Part shown: positions 1 through 8,377 of the stretch, one piece after another
Position numbering within the stretch: position 1 is the first letter of the stretch
How the letters are laid out: each line of letters begins with the position of its first letter
Assembly: GCA_026391975.1 (NCBI GenBank)
Contig: JAPLDB010000082.1
Location: 1 to 36,836, forward strand
Direction of reading: 5' to 3'
DNA: 36,836 nt
From: Bacteroidota bacterium
GTDB lineage: Bacteria > Bacteroidota > Bacteroidia > AKYH767-A > 2013-40CM-41-45
The notes under the pieces: generated by a model
The model's input: only the letters and a program-made list of their open reading frames with translations
The model's database searches: none
Told to the model about the DNA's origin: nothing
Position numbers and translations under genes: made by a program

Positions 1-2
1 AA

Positions 3-1784
3 ATGATAGTTAACGATCCCCACTCATTTGCACGGCCAAACGAAGCCGTTGTAAAACACCTTGACCTCAACCTCAATGTTGATTTCGAAAAGAAAACCCT
101 TTCCGGATCGGCAACACTTGACATTGAACTTAAAAATAATGCCACAAGAATAATTCTTGATACGCGTGATCTGAATATTGAAAAAGTTATTCTGGATGAT
201 GCTACTGAAGCAAAGTTTGAACTTGGTGATGAAGTAAAATACCTCGGCCGTTCATTAACCATAAACCTCAAACCCAAAACCGGAAAACTGACTGTTTACT
301 ATTCTACTTCTCCTGATGCGGCAGCCGTACAGTGGCTTTCGCCTGCCCAGACGGCCGGCAAAAAATCACCGTTTCTATTTACGCAGTCACAGGCGATCCT
401 AGCGCGGACCTGGGTTCCTATTCAGGACAGTCCGGGCATCAGGTTCACTTATTCAGCAACGATCAAAGTACCAAAAGAACTCATGGCTTTAATGAGTGCA
501 GAAAACCCTCAACAGAAAAGCACAGATGGTGTTTATCATTTTAAAATGCCGCAACCAATTCCTGCATACCTGCTTGCACTTGCTGTCGGGGATCTTGTTT
601 TCAAAGCATTTGATAAACGTACAGGCGTTTATGCAGAGTCCGTAACAATAGAAAAAGCAGCATATGAATTTGTTGACCTTCCCAAAATGGTTGATGCAGC
701 AGAAAAGTTATACGGCCCATATGCATGGGGACAATACGACCTGATCATTCTTCCTCCGAGCTTTCCTTTTGGCGGAATGGAAAACCCAAGACTCACTTTT
801 GCAACCCCGACCATTCTGGCCGGCGATCGTTCTCTCACATCTCTTGTTGCACATGAACTCGCGCATTCATGGAGTGGAAACCTTGTTACCAATGCCACCT
901 GGAACGACTTCTGGATGAATGAAGGTTTTACTGTTTATTTTGAGAACAGGATCATGGAAGCCTTGTACGGAAAGGACTTTGCAGACATGCAGCGCATACT
1001 TGGACAGGAAGGGGTTAAGGAAACCATCAAAGACTTTGGTGATACAAGTGCAGATACAAGACTAAAACTTGAACTCACAGGCCGTGATCCTGATGATGGA
1101 GTGAGCGATATCGCTTATGAGAAAGGGAATAATCTATTATTGGTGATTGAAAGAGAAGTCGGGCGGGAAAAGTTTGATGCTTTCCTGAAAAAATATTTTG
1201 CGGAACACGCTTTCAAAACCATTACAACAGAACAATTCCTTGAATATTATAAAACCAATCTGATCAAAGACGACTCAGCTGAAGCAAAAAGTATAAACAT
1301 TGAAAAATGGATCTATGAACCGGGATTGCCTGATAATTATGTGCGCATAACTTCATCGCGCTTTGCAGAGGTGGACAAACAGGTTGAAGCGTGGAAGAAT
1401 GGTACATCGCCGGCAGCGTTGAACACAAAAAATTTTACAACAAATGAGTGGTTGCGTTTTCTCAATACCCTTCCCGATTCTCTGAGTAGTTCTCAAATGA
1501 AAGCGCTTGATGAAACATATAATTTCACAAGTGCAGGTAATTCCGAAATCTTATTTGCCTGGCTGGAGCATGTGATTCCATCCCGCTATGAAGCATCTTA
1601 TAACGCGTTGGAAAATTTTCTCACAAATGTTGGCAGAAGAAAATTTGTTAAGCCGTTATTTTCAGCACTTGTCAAAACGGAAGAGGGAAAGGCAATGGCA
1701 ATGAAAATATATTCCAAAGCAAGACCCAACTACCACTCTGTAACAGCCAATACGGTCGATGAAATTTTAGACTGGAAAAATTGA
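3..1784 (+). CDS. M1 family metallo-aminopeptidase, leukotriene A4 hydrolase-like, probably 5'-partial
   Basis: Zinc aminopeptidase that removes N-terminal residues from peptides. The visible 593 residues hold the M1 exopeptidase motif GGMEN (257-261) and the zinc site HELAH-x18-E (H284, H288, E307). A tyrosine in AYEKG (Y372) sits where the family has its transition-state Tyr. The C-terminal part resembles the leukotriene A4 hydrolase C-terminal helical domain; GRRKF (544-548) matches the segment whose Arg and Lys bind the substrate carboxylate in the human enzyme. No signal peptide is visible. The protein begins directly with DPHSFARPNE, which in relatives follows an export signal, so the true start is probably upstream of the window and the ATG at 3 internal. 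It converges on the M16 operon with a 17-bp gap and no obvious terminator. Family assignment is firm; the start is not. Confidence 0.93.
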   Translation: MIVNDPHSFARPNEAVVKHLDLNLNVDFEKKTLSGSATLDIELKNNATRIILDTRDLNIEKVILDDATEAKFELGDEVKYLGRSLTINLKPKTGKLTVYYSTSPDAAAVQWLSPAQTAGKKSPFLFTQSQAILARTWVPIQDSPGIRFTYSATIKVPKELMALMSAENPQQKSTDGVYHFKMPQPIPAYLLALAVGDLVFKAFDKRTGVYAESVTIEKAAYEFVDLPKMVDAAEKLYGPYAWGQYDLIILPPSFPFGGMENPRLTFATPTILAGDRSLTSLVAHELAHSWSGNLVTNATWNDFWMNEGFTVYFENRIMEALYGKDFADMQRILGQEGVKETIKDFGDTSADTRLKLELTGRDPDDGVSDIAYEKGNNLLLVIEREVGREKFDAFLKKYFAEHAFKTITTEQFLEYYKTNLIKDDSAEAKSINIEKWIYEPGLPDNYVRITSSRFAEVDKQVEAWKNGTSPAALNTKNFTTNEWLRFLNTLPDSLSSSQMKALDETYNFTSAGNSEILFAWLEHVIPSRYEASYNALENFLTNVGRRKFVKPLFSALVKTEEGKAMAMKIYSKARPNYHSVTANTVDEILDWKN

Positions 1785-1801
1785 TCCGGCCTGTTTACTT
1801 T

Positions 1802-3436
1802 TCACTTGACCATTTTCATTTCAGGAACCACATTCTCCATTTGAACAGGTTTGCCGTTGGGGTCAGAATTAGTGTTTCTGAATGTGTCTGCCGATTTCAC
1901 GATAGTAACTGATTTTACATTAAGCGGATAGTTTTCAACTTCCTTGTCTTCTTTAAGTATTTCAGGTGTCATTGAACCTTTTAATACGTTTGAATAACTC
2001 ATCGGTGAAGGCGCATTTGATTCAAGACTCTTTTTTAATGGCTCAGCTTCTGTTGCATCTGTGACAATGGTGACATAAAGATTCTTTGTCTGCCAGAATT
2101 TTTTCATTGTTTCATTTACTTCGTCCAATGAGACTGATTCAAGTAAGTCACCCATTTCGCTGATGTAGTTTTTCCGTCCATAAAACCTGGAATCCATTAG
2201 ATATCCCAATTGTTTTTCTGTTGACTGGATATATAGCTTCATGTAGCTTTGTAAAAAAGTTTTGGTTGAAGTAAAATCCTCGTCAGTCATTCCATTGTTA
2301 ATGAGTTTTTGCATTTCATGCAATGCCATTCTGATGGCGAAATGCGCATGACCGATGTTGATGTCGCTTAATTCAGAATATTGCTTTTTCAACCCAACTG
2401 CTGTTTGTACAGGGCGGATCCAGATGGAAAAATAATTTGAACTCCTTGGAACTCCCGGTGGTGGCAACATATTGCTGCCTCCATTGTCGTACCATTCAAT
2501 ATAAGAGTAGTCCCCGTAATTCATTGATCGTTCTTCGCGGATCTTTTTGTAAAGATGTGAATATGATTTACGGTGTTCTCCCAGCCATGAATTGGCAATC
2601 ATCAGCGCTGCGAAGCTATTGCTGCTGCGGGTGATTTCGAGGGGAAAGCCCATGCAGATGGCTGATCCTAATGCATTCTCTTTTGAAACAATTTCGATCT
2701 CAAGACCTTTAGGTGGTCGTGGCAATGCACGCCTTAGTTGAGAGGCTTTTTCGCTGGCGCCAAGTTTTTGAAGATCTGTTTTTAATCTGGCAGCTAAGTC
2801 TGCAGGGTAATTTCCGCCCAATCCGATAAGTACATTTTTGGATGAATAATAGCTTTTGTAATGAGCAAGGATATCATCGGGTAATATATTCTTCACTCCG
2901 ATTGACGTTCCTGAAATCATATGCTGATAAGGCGTGTTTCTGAAAAGGAAATCTTCAAGGGCTTTCTTACTGTATTCTTCATCACTAGAGGAACGTATCA
3001 CCTCATCCACATAGTTTTGTTGATTTGATTGAATGCGTAAATAATCTTCTTTGGAAAAGGCGGGAGAAGTCAACACATCCATCATGATCGGATAAAATTT
3101 ATCAAGATAAGCAGACGGGCACTCAAAGGTGAATATTGAAACCTCTTTATCAACACTGGCAGAGATGGATGCCGCCCATGGATAGAGTGCATCGTCGATC
3201 TGTGATTTCGTCATCGTCTTCGTTCCTCCATCAGCGATCATGGAAGTTGTAAACTGTGTCAGTCCTTCTTTACCTGCCGGGTCGCTGATGGAACCATTGT
3301 TAAACATGAATTTAATTACTGCCTTGGCAGCTTCAGGTTGCCTGAGCTCAACTACTTCCTGAGCTGTGGCATTGATTGTGAACGTAATAAATAGCACAAT
3401 TGTGGCTATCGTTTCGGAGAGAAATATTTTTTTCAT
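1802..3436 (-). CDS. M16 family peptidase, non-catalytic partner subunit
   Basis: A 544-residue secreted protein with the two-domain M16 (pitrilysin/insulinase) fold. It has no HxxEH zinc motif at its N-terminus, as expected for the inactive partner of a heterodimeric M16 protease; the catalytic subunit is encoded immediately upstream. A signal peptide covers about residues 1-25 (MKKIFLSETIATIVLF..., ending near TAQ). The ATG at 3436 places this signal at the N-terminus and leaves a 28-bp gap. An in-frame ATG at 3481 would add 15 polar residues in front of the signal and overlap the upstream gene, so it is less likely. Probably co-transcribed with the 3465-4847 gene. That the two form a complex is inferred from family precedent and adjacency. 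Confidence 0.88.
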   Translation of the reverse strand: MKKIFLSETIATIVLFITFTINATAQEVVELRQPEAAKAVIKFMFNNGSISDPAGKEGLTQFTTSMIADGGTKTMTKSQIDDALYPWAASISASVDKEVSIFTFECPSAYLDKFYPIMMDVLTSPAFSKEDYLRIQSNQQNYVDEVIRSSSDEEYSKKALEDFLFRNTPYQHMISGTSIGVKNILPDDILAHYKSYYSSKNVLIGLGGNYPADLAARLKTDLQKLGASEKASQLRRALPRPPKGLEIEIVSKENALGSAICMGFPLEITRSSNSFAALMIANSWLGEHRKSYSHLYKKIREERSMNYGDYSYIEWYDNGGSNMLPPPGVPRSSNYFSIWIRPVQTAVGLKKQYSELSDINIGHAHFAIRMALHEMQKLINNGMTDEDFTSTKTFLQSYMKLYIQSTEKQLGYLMDSRFYGRKNYISEMGDLLESVSLDEVNETMKKFWQTKNLYVTIVTDATEAEPLKKSLESNAPSPMSYSNVLKGSMTPEILKEDKEVENYPLNVKSVTIVKSADTFRNTNSDPNGKPVQMENVVPEMKMVK

Positions 3437-3464
3437 ATGATGTCTAATGATTTTGCTAATGGAA

Positions 3465-4847
3465 TTATTTCTGCTTGTCAATTTGAGGAGTAGCAGAAGG
3501 ACTTTTTTCGAAATTGAATGATTCAGAAGGAGTAATTGTTCCGATTGTCAATGTGTTTGACATAAAATACTTCTGTGCTACACGCATCATGTCTTCAGCC
3601 GTTACTTTTTCATAGAGGGCATATGTCCGGTTAATGGACTCCGGATCACCTGTAAGCCACGTGTAAGCTGACAATGCTTCGGCAATGCTGGTAGGATTGT
3701 CAATGCCCATGGCAAAACTGTTGCGCAGGTTCATTTTTGTTTCGGCTATTACGTTCGCTGCAAAGGGTTTGCTTTTCGCACTTTCAAGCGCATTCATAAT
3801 GGTTGTTTTTACATACATCATGTCTTGTTCTTTCGCAACAGATGCTCCGATACTGATCAGGTATGGATCTCGGGAATTTTGAGCACCTCCATTGATGAAA
3901 CGGCATTTCTGTTCCTGAAGAACAAGTTGCTTATAGAGGTCAGATTTCTCTGAAAACAAAATTGAACATAAAACATCGAGCGAAGGCATATCCATATTCT
4001 GATCACTGAAAGCAGGACCTTTAAAGTTAATATCCATGTAGGGAGGAAAACCTTCCTTCTTGATGTGGGTGTATCTAGGTTCAGTTTGTGGGGTTTCCTG
4101 TTGGACTTTTGACACATAAGTGCCGGGCTTCCAGTCACCGAAATATTTTTGTGACAACTCATTCACCCTTTCCTGGGTTACATCGCCTACCACAATGATG
4201 GTGCAATATTCCGGTCTGTAAAAGCGCTTAAAAAATTCACGTGAATAGTCATATTGATTGGGCATGTCAACGATGTCTTTAAAATAGCCCATCGTTGTAT
4301 GACCGTATGTATGTGTCTTAAATGCCGTTTCGGAAATTTTTTCATTCAGTTGAACATATGGGCTCGCCGAATTTTTCGTGTACTCACCTTTTACAGCGCC
4401 GGCTTCTGTCTTAAACCCGTCAACGGAGTAATTCAGGTTTTGAAACCTGTCCGCTTCAAGGTCAAACATGACATCCAGTTTATCGGCACTGCCTGTCATG
4501 TGGTAAAGCGTCCGGTCTAGACTGGTATTTGCGTTGGCTGAGGCACCTGTGCTTTTCAGTATTTCACTGTATTGCTCTTTAGGGTATTTATCTGTTCCCC
4601 TGAACATCATGTGTTCGAAGAAATGCGCAAAACCGGTACGACCGGCTTCAATTTCATCACGTGATCCGGCACGAACCACAATATAGAAGGCAGCAAGTCC
4701 AGGGCTCGGATAGGGGACAGTGACTACATTTAAACCGTTCTCCAGTTTTTTTTGCAGAATAGGGTATGGCAAAATCTTTTTTGCCTGGTCAGGCGTGCCA
4801 CTGATGAATGCAGCTCCAAGCAGGAGCATGAGCAATGTTCTTTTCAT
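3465..4847 (-). CDS. M16 family zinc metallopeptidase, catalytic subunit
   Basis: A 460-residue exported peptidase of the insulinase/pitrilysin family. The inverted zinc motif HFFEH lies at residues 75-79, and the third ligand is probably E155 in GAVKGEYTKN, at the 76-residue distance typical of M16. A signal peptide occupies roughly residues 1-18 (MKRTLLMLLLGAAFISG). The second M16 domain spans about residues 200-440. It is the first gene of a two-gene operon with the HxxEH-less subunit. A TACATTCGC box at 4873-4881 on the minus strand is a plausible -7 element just upstream of the start. Confidence 0.93.
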   Translation of the reverse strand: MKRTLLMLLLGAAFISGTPDQAKKILPYPILQKKLENGLNVVTVPYPSPGLAAFYIVVRAGSRDEIEAGRTGFAHFFEHMMFRGTDKYPKEQYSEILKSTGASANANTSLDRTLYHMTGSADKLDVMFDLEADRFQNLNYSVDGFKTEAGAVKGEYTKNSASPYVQLNEKISETAFKTHTYGHTTMGYFKDIVDMPNQYDYSREFFKRFYRPEYCTIIVVGDVTQERVNELSQKYFGDWKPGTYVSKVQQETPQTEPRYTHIKKEGFPPYMDINFKGPAFSDQNMDMPSLDVLCSILFSEKSDLYKQLVLQEQKCRFINGGAQNSRDPYLISIGASVAKEQDMMYVKTTIMNALESAKSKPFAANVIAETKMNLRNSFAMGIDNPTSIAEALSAYTWLTGDPESINRTYALYEKVTAEDMMRVAQKYFMSNTLTIGTITPSESFNFEKSPSATPQIDKQK

Positions 4848-4872
4848 AAACGTTTATTTGTTTTAAGGGGAA

Positions 4873-4881
4873 GCGAATGTA
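4873..4881 (-). promoter_or_regulatory. Bacteroidota -7 promoter box for the M16 operon
   Basis: On the minus strand this reads TACATTCGC, matching the TAnnTTTG-type -7 consensus in the TTCGC variant seen before other genes here. It lies 25 bp upstream of the M16 start codon. No TTG-type -33 element is visible at normal spacing, so support is the -7 box alone. Confidence 0.5.
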
Positions 4882-4954
4882 TTAAATTTTGATGGCAGAT
4901 AAGCGTTAATGAAAACCTACGATAATGTTAATCCTGTTTTGATTGGAAAAAATG

Positions 4955-4963
4955 TATGTTCGC
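4955..4963 (+). promoter_or_regulatory. Bacteroidota -7 promoter box for the EEP-family gene
   Basis: TATGTTCGC followed by GCC, a close match to TAnnTTYGC, 19 bp before the ATG at 4983. The box overlaps an upstream in-frame ATG at 4956, which argues against using that ATG as the start. No clear -33 element was found. Confidence 0.5.
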
Positions 4964-4982
4964 GCCACCAAATAAATTTAAC

Positions 4983-6044
4983 ATGCTCAAACACCTGGGG
5001 TTTCTACTGCTTTTTTCGCTTCTATTCAATACACTAACCGGTGCTCAGGATAATAAAAAATCCGAAAAAAAATTCCAGGTCGCACTCATCGGTTTCTACA
5101 ACCTGGAAAACTTTTACGATACGATCAATGACCCCGGAAAGAATGATGAGGAATTTCTTCCTGAAGGCGCTAATCATTATACAGGTTCGGTTTACCTGGA
5201 TAAGATCGGTAAACTTTCAGATGTTATTTCACAAATAGGTACAGACATCACACCCGACGGGCTTGCCATAATGGGCTGTGCTGAAATAGAGAATGATACT
5301 GTGCTCAATGACCTGGTCCATTCTTCAAAGCTGGATAAGAGAGGATATAAAATTGTGCATTATAATTCCCCGGACATTCGCGGTGTGGATGTAGGACTGT
5401 TATACAGCCCAAAGTATTTTACGCCAAAATTTTCAGAACCACTTTTTGTTCCTTTGTTCGAAGCCGATGGAGCTCCGCGTTTTACGCGCGACGTATTGTA
5501 TGTGGAAGGATTGCTACTTGGAGAGCCCGTTTATATTTTTGTGAATCACTGGCCATCCCGCCGGGGAGGCGAAGAAGCAAGCGCGCCGGCACGGGCTATT
5601 GCAGCCGGCGTTTCCAAACATAAAATTGATTCCATCACTAAAATTAACCCTGATGCTAAAATTGTATTGATGGGCGATTTGAATGATGATCCCGTGAGTC
5701 CGAGTGTTGCCAAAGTGATCGGCGCTACCGGTGCCAAGGAATCTGTGAAGAAAGGTGGAATGTTCAATCCCTGGACGACATACTTTAAGCAGGGAATTGG
5801 CACGCTGGCATACCAGGATTCATGGAATCTTTTTGACCAGATAATAATCTCATCAGGATGGCTCGATAAAAACCAATCTGGATTATTTTTCAAAGACGCC
5901 CGTATTTTCTCAAAACCCTGGATGATGCAGCAGGAAGGGCGTTACAAAGGATACCCGAAACGCACCTATGATTTCAATAGATACATGGGCGGTTACAGCG
6001 ATCATTTTCCGACCTATACGATCTTTTACAAACAAATGAAATAA
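4983..6044 (+). CDS. Exported endonuclease/exonuclease/phosphatase-fold protein
   Basis: A 353-residue protein of the EEP (DNase I-like) superfamily, metal-dependent phosphoesterases that cut nucleic acids or phospho-ester lipids. Core motifs are visible in order: IGFYNLENFYD near the N-terminus of the mature protein, a middle NHWPSRRGG, LMGDLNDDP, and a C-terminal YSDHFPT carrying the catalytic Asp-His pair. The ATG at 4983 gives a clean signal peptide (MLKHLGFLLLFSLLFNTLTGAQ), so the product is probably periplasmic or outer-membrane associated. The ATG at 4956 would add nine polar residues and lies inside the likely -7 box. Divergent from the M16 operon. The substrate cannot be told from sequence. 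Confidence 0.88.
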   Translation: MLKHLGFLLLFSLLFNTLTGAQDNKKSEKKFQVALIGFYNLENFYDTINDPGKNDEEFLPEGANHYTGSVYLDKIGKLSDVISQIGTDITPDGLAIMGCAEIENDTVLNDLVHSSKLDKRGYKIVHYNSPDIRGVDVGLLYSPKYFTPKFSEPLFVPLFEADGAPRFTRDVLYVEGLLLGEPVYIFVNHWPSRRGGEEASAPARAIAAGVSKHKIDSITKINPDAKIVLMGDLNDDPVSPSVAKVIGATGAKESVKKGGMFNPWTTYFKQGIGTLAYQDSWNLFDQIIISSGWLDKNQSGLFFKDARIFSKPWMMQQEGRYKGYPKRTYDFNRYMGGYSDHFPTYTIFYKQMK

Positions 6045-6096
6045 ACCGGCGTGCCCCGGCTAACCGGAGATACTTGATGGTTCACTTTTCTTATTT

Positions 6097-6126
6097 TTTG
6101 ATTTTGTAAAAAATCATGTAGGTTTG
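6097..6126 (+). promoter_or_regulatory. Promoter of rnc (TTTG-N18-TAGGTTTG)
   Basis: TTTG at 6097-6100, an 18-bp spacer, then TAGGTTTG at 6119-6126, matching the Bacteroidota -33/-7 arrangement. The -7 box ends 26 bp before the proposed TTG start of rnc, so the leader would be short. Confidence 0.6.
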
Positions 6127-6152
6127 TAATCAACAATTAAGAACACTTTCTT

Positions 6153-6875
6153 TTGGGTATTTCTACAGCAGTAAGGATTTTATTTTCATCTGACCGCAGG
6201 TTGTATCATTCACTACGCAACCTGCTTGGGTTTTATCCGAACAACCTCTCTGTATACAAACTTGCTTTTTTGCATCGCAGTAGTGCAGAAGAACATCCAA
6301 GCGGCATTAAACTGAGCAATGAACGCCTTGAATACCTTGGGGATGCTGTACTTGGAGCTGTGGTCGCAGAATTGCTTTTCAAAAAATTTCCATTCAAGGA
6401 GGAAGGTTTTCTTACTGAGATGCGCAGCAAGATCGTGAACCGCGAACACCTGAACCGGCTTGCACTTAAACTTGGCATGGACCATTTCATGAATGGTTCC
6501 ATTGATCCCGCTGCAAAAAGCCGTTCAGTTTATGGTGATGCTTTTGAAGCGTTGATCGGAGCGATCTATATTGACAAGGGTTATGCTTGTGTAAGGAAAG
6601 TATTACTGGAGCGGTTTATCAAACATCATGTTGACATGGAGGTGCTCGAAGAATTGGATGCCAACTTCAAAAGCAAGCTCATTAATTGGGGACAGCGCGA
6701 ACGCAAAAAAGTGGAGTTTGAGTTGATTGAAGAACTAGATAACGGGGGCAAGCGTTTGCTTCGTGTGCGTGTGATGGTAGATGGTGCGGAAATGGCAACC
6801 GGTGAAGATTTTTCTAAGAAGCGTGCTGAGCAAATTGCTGCAGGTAAAGCTTGTGCGGCACTACAACTCACCTAA
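6153..6875 (+). CDS. rnc: Ribonuclease III
   Basis: Double-stranded RNA endonuclease for rRNA maturation and mRNA turnover. The 240 residues have the usual order: an RNase III domain with NERLEYLGDAVLG (56-68), including E57, E60 and D64 of the active site; EEG with E84; GDAFEALIGAIYID with D129 and E132; then a C-terminal dsRNA-binding domain (about 167-239) ending in the lysine/alanine helix KKRAEQIAAGKACAAL. An in-frame stop lies at 6138-6140 and there is no ATG or GTG before the conserved region, so the TTG at 6153 is the best start. The last 15 bp overlap the 3' end of the convergent methyltransferase gene. Confidence 0.95.
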   Translation: MGISTAVRILFSSDRRLYHSLRNLLGFYPNNLSVYKLAFLHRSSAEEHPSGIKLSNERLEYLGDAVLGAVVAELLFKKFPFKEEGFLTEMRSKIVNREHLNRLALKLGMDHFMNGSIDPAAKSRSVYGDAFEALIGAIYIDKGYACVRKVLLERFIKHHVDMEVLEELDANFKSKLINWGQRERKKVEFELIEELDNGGKRLLRVRVMVDGAEMATGEDFSKKRAEQIAAGKACAALQLT

Positions 6876-7682
6876 AGGTTTCAATCTCATCGTCAGAATA
6901 AAATGATCTGCCCACCTGTTGAACGGAAAGGTATGGCAAACTTTTTCATCCAGATGTTTAAGCTTTTTAAAAAGCCCCGGATGCTTTTGCGGAAATGATT
7001 CGAGATAGGGTGGAGGAACCAAACTTCCAAGTCCCTGTAGTTCCACTGTTTCATATTCCATTCCGAAATCAGAAATAATTTTTGAAGGAGCGAAGTAATA
7101 ACTCATGAAATGTTCTCCCTCAAGATGAGATACTGCACCACTTTTTTTCAACCTTCGGAATGCAGTTTTAAAATTCCCTTTCAGTGCCAGCAGCAATTCC
7201 CACGGACAAACAGGTGGCATGATCACAAGTGTTGCCGTTCCCCCGGGCTTCAGAAGTGCTTTGAATGAGGTAATCACTTTGTCAATCTCCTTTTCACAAT
7301 TCATTCCACCGAAATCTGAAAATATGCGGTCGAAATTTTTCTTCTCTATTTTTTCAAGCTTAGTAAAGGAACATTGCTGAACGGATATTTTATCAGCAAG
7401 GTTTTTCTTTTCGATCTTCTTCTTCAGTTCAAGCAGCATGCCTTCAGATAAATCAGTCGCATGCACTTTCATTCCCTGCCCTGCAAAGTATGTAGCATCG
7501 ATCCCTGTGCCGCAATTCAGTTCAAGAATTGTTTCTCCGGGCTTGAAATGGCGCATGCAGTGCGCGTGGATTTGCTTCCTCATCCACTGGAGGATTTCGT
7601 TGTGATCTTCTATATTGTCGAAGGATGCAGATTGCCTGGAAAAGGCTTCACTTGCATTGTTGAATGGAGAAAGATTCGTCAT
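6861..7682 (-). CDS. Class I SAM-dependent methyltransferase
   Basis: A 273-residue Rossmann-fold methyltransferase. Motif I is ILELNCGTGID (52-62), the acidic ribose-binding residue is in HATDLS (about 75-79), and a post-motif LLKPGGTATLVIM follows at mid-protein. The second half (FKTAFRRLKKSG, HFMSYYF) looks like a substrate-binding cap but points to no specific substrate. It is the last gene of the minus-strand run 12804 to 6861, with 36 bp separating it from the small exported protein upstream, so co-transcription is likely. Substrate unknown. Confidence 0.85.
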   Translation of the reverse strand: MTNLSPFNNASEAFSRQSASFDNIEDHNEILQWMRKQIHAHCMRHFKPGETILELNCGTGIDATYFAGQGMKVHATDLSEGMLLELKKKIEKKNLADKISVQQCSFTKLEKIEKKNFDRIFSDFGGMNCEKEIDKVITSFKALLKPGGTATLVIMPPVCPWELLLALKGNFKTAFRRLKKSGAVSHLEGEHFMSYYFAPSKIISDFGMEYETVELQGLGSLVPPPYLESFPQKHPGLFKKLKHLDEKVCHTFPFNRWADHFILTMRLKPLGEL

Positions 7683-7718
7683 TGAAAAAGCGGAATAATG
7701 TCCGACTTACTTGTGATA

Positions 7719-8363
7719 TTAATTTGCTGCGGAAAAAAAGACAATGACTAATGCCAGATTGATGATCATTCCACCCAGGTAGCCACGCCAGACTTTTTTA
7801 GTTTTCTTTTCTTTCGCGTAAGTCGTATATCCGTTTTTATAGTCCGGATTATTCATCAGTATTGTATCAGTGTAACAAAGATTTTTTTCCGTAGGCCCAA
7901 TGGATGTGGTGATGAATGCAGGAATCAGTGCCGGTCCTGGCCCTACTATAACTGCTGCCCAGAAGGTTCCCATTGCAGCAGTGCGGTAATTCCCATAATG
8001 TATTTCAGCGTCATGAACACCTTTCATGTACATGGGTGATTTTATTGTTTTAGTTTCAGGAAAATAATCGGGAGTTGCAGCTGTAGAATCACCCGGCAAC
8101 GCCATGTATTTAAACGCACTTACATCAGATCTTGGAATTGAATATAGTATACTGTCATTTTTATTTCTGTATTTGATTTCGGAAAGCGTCACTTCTGAAA
8201 TGCGCACGTTTAAAATTCTGCCGTCATTGGTTTTCAGATAATCCTGTGCCTGTGCAGAATGGAAAAATATCCAGAATAGCAAAACCGTAAAAATTGTCCA
8301 GCGTGCATTTGATGAAATGCATAAAATATTAATTCTGCTGCGATTGGTTGAATGACTTTTCAT
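7719..8363 (-). CDS. Hypothetical exported or membrane protein
   Basis: A 214-residue protein. A long basic n-region precedes a hydrophobic stretch (about 22-36) ending in SAQAQ, a typical Bacteroidota signal peptidase site. Next comes a small beta-rich segment, DYLKTNDGRILNVRISEVTLSEIKYRN...SIPRSDVSAFKY (about 41-88), a pattern common in exported Bacteroidota proteins of unknown role. Two hydrophobic segments follow, AAMGTFWAAVIVGPGPALIPAFI (about 128-150) and a C-terminal GGMIINLALVIVFFSAA. It lies 14 bp downstream of the 430-residue amidohydrolase-like gene and 36 bp upstream of the methyltransferase. No function is assigned. Confidence 0.75.
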   Translation of the reverse strand: MKSHSTNRSRINILCISSNARWTIFTVLLFWIFFHSAQAQDYLKTNDGRILNVRISEVTLSEIKYRNKNDSILYSIPRSDVSAFKYMALPGDSTAATPDYFPETKTIKSPMYMKGVHDAEIHYGNYRTAAMGTFWAAVIVGPGPALIPAFITTSIGPTEKNLCYTDTILMNNPDYKNGYTTYAKEKKTKKVWRGYLGGMIINLALVIVFFSAAN

Positions 8364-8377
8364 TTCCTCAGAACGAA

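Noticed and set aside
3437-3481. Upstream ATG of the non-catalytic M16 subunit
   Set aside because: It overlaps the preceding gene and places 15 polar residues in front of a normal signal peptide.
4956-4982. Upstream ATG of the EEP-family gene as start
   Set aside because: It would put nine polar residues before the signal peptide and lies within the probable -7 box.
6045-6152. Hairpin TGATTTT-gta-AAAAATCA before rnc as a regulatory RNA structure
   Set aside because: The sequence is A/T-only in the stem and overlaps the promoter; a chance match in AT-rich DNA is as likely.
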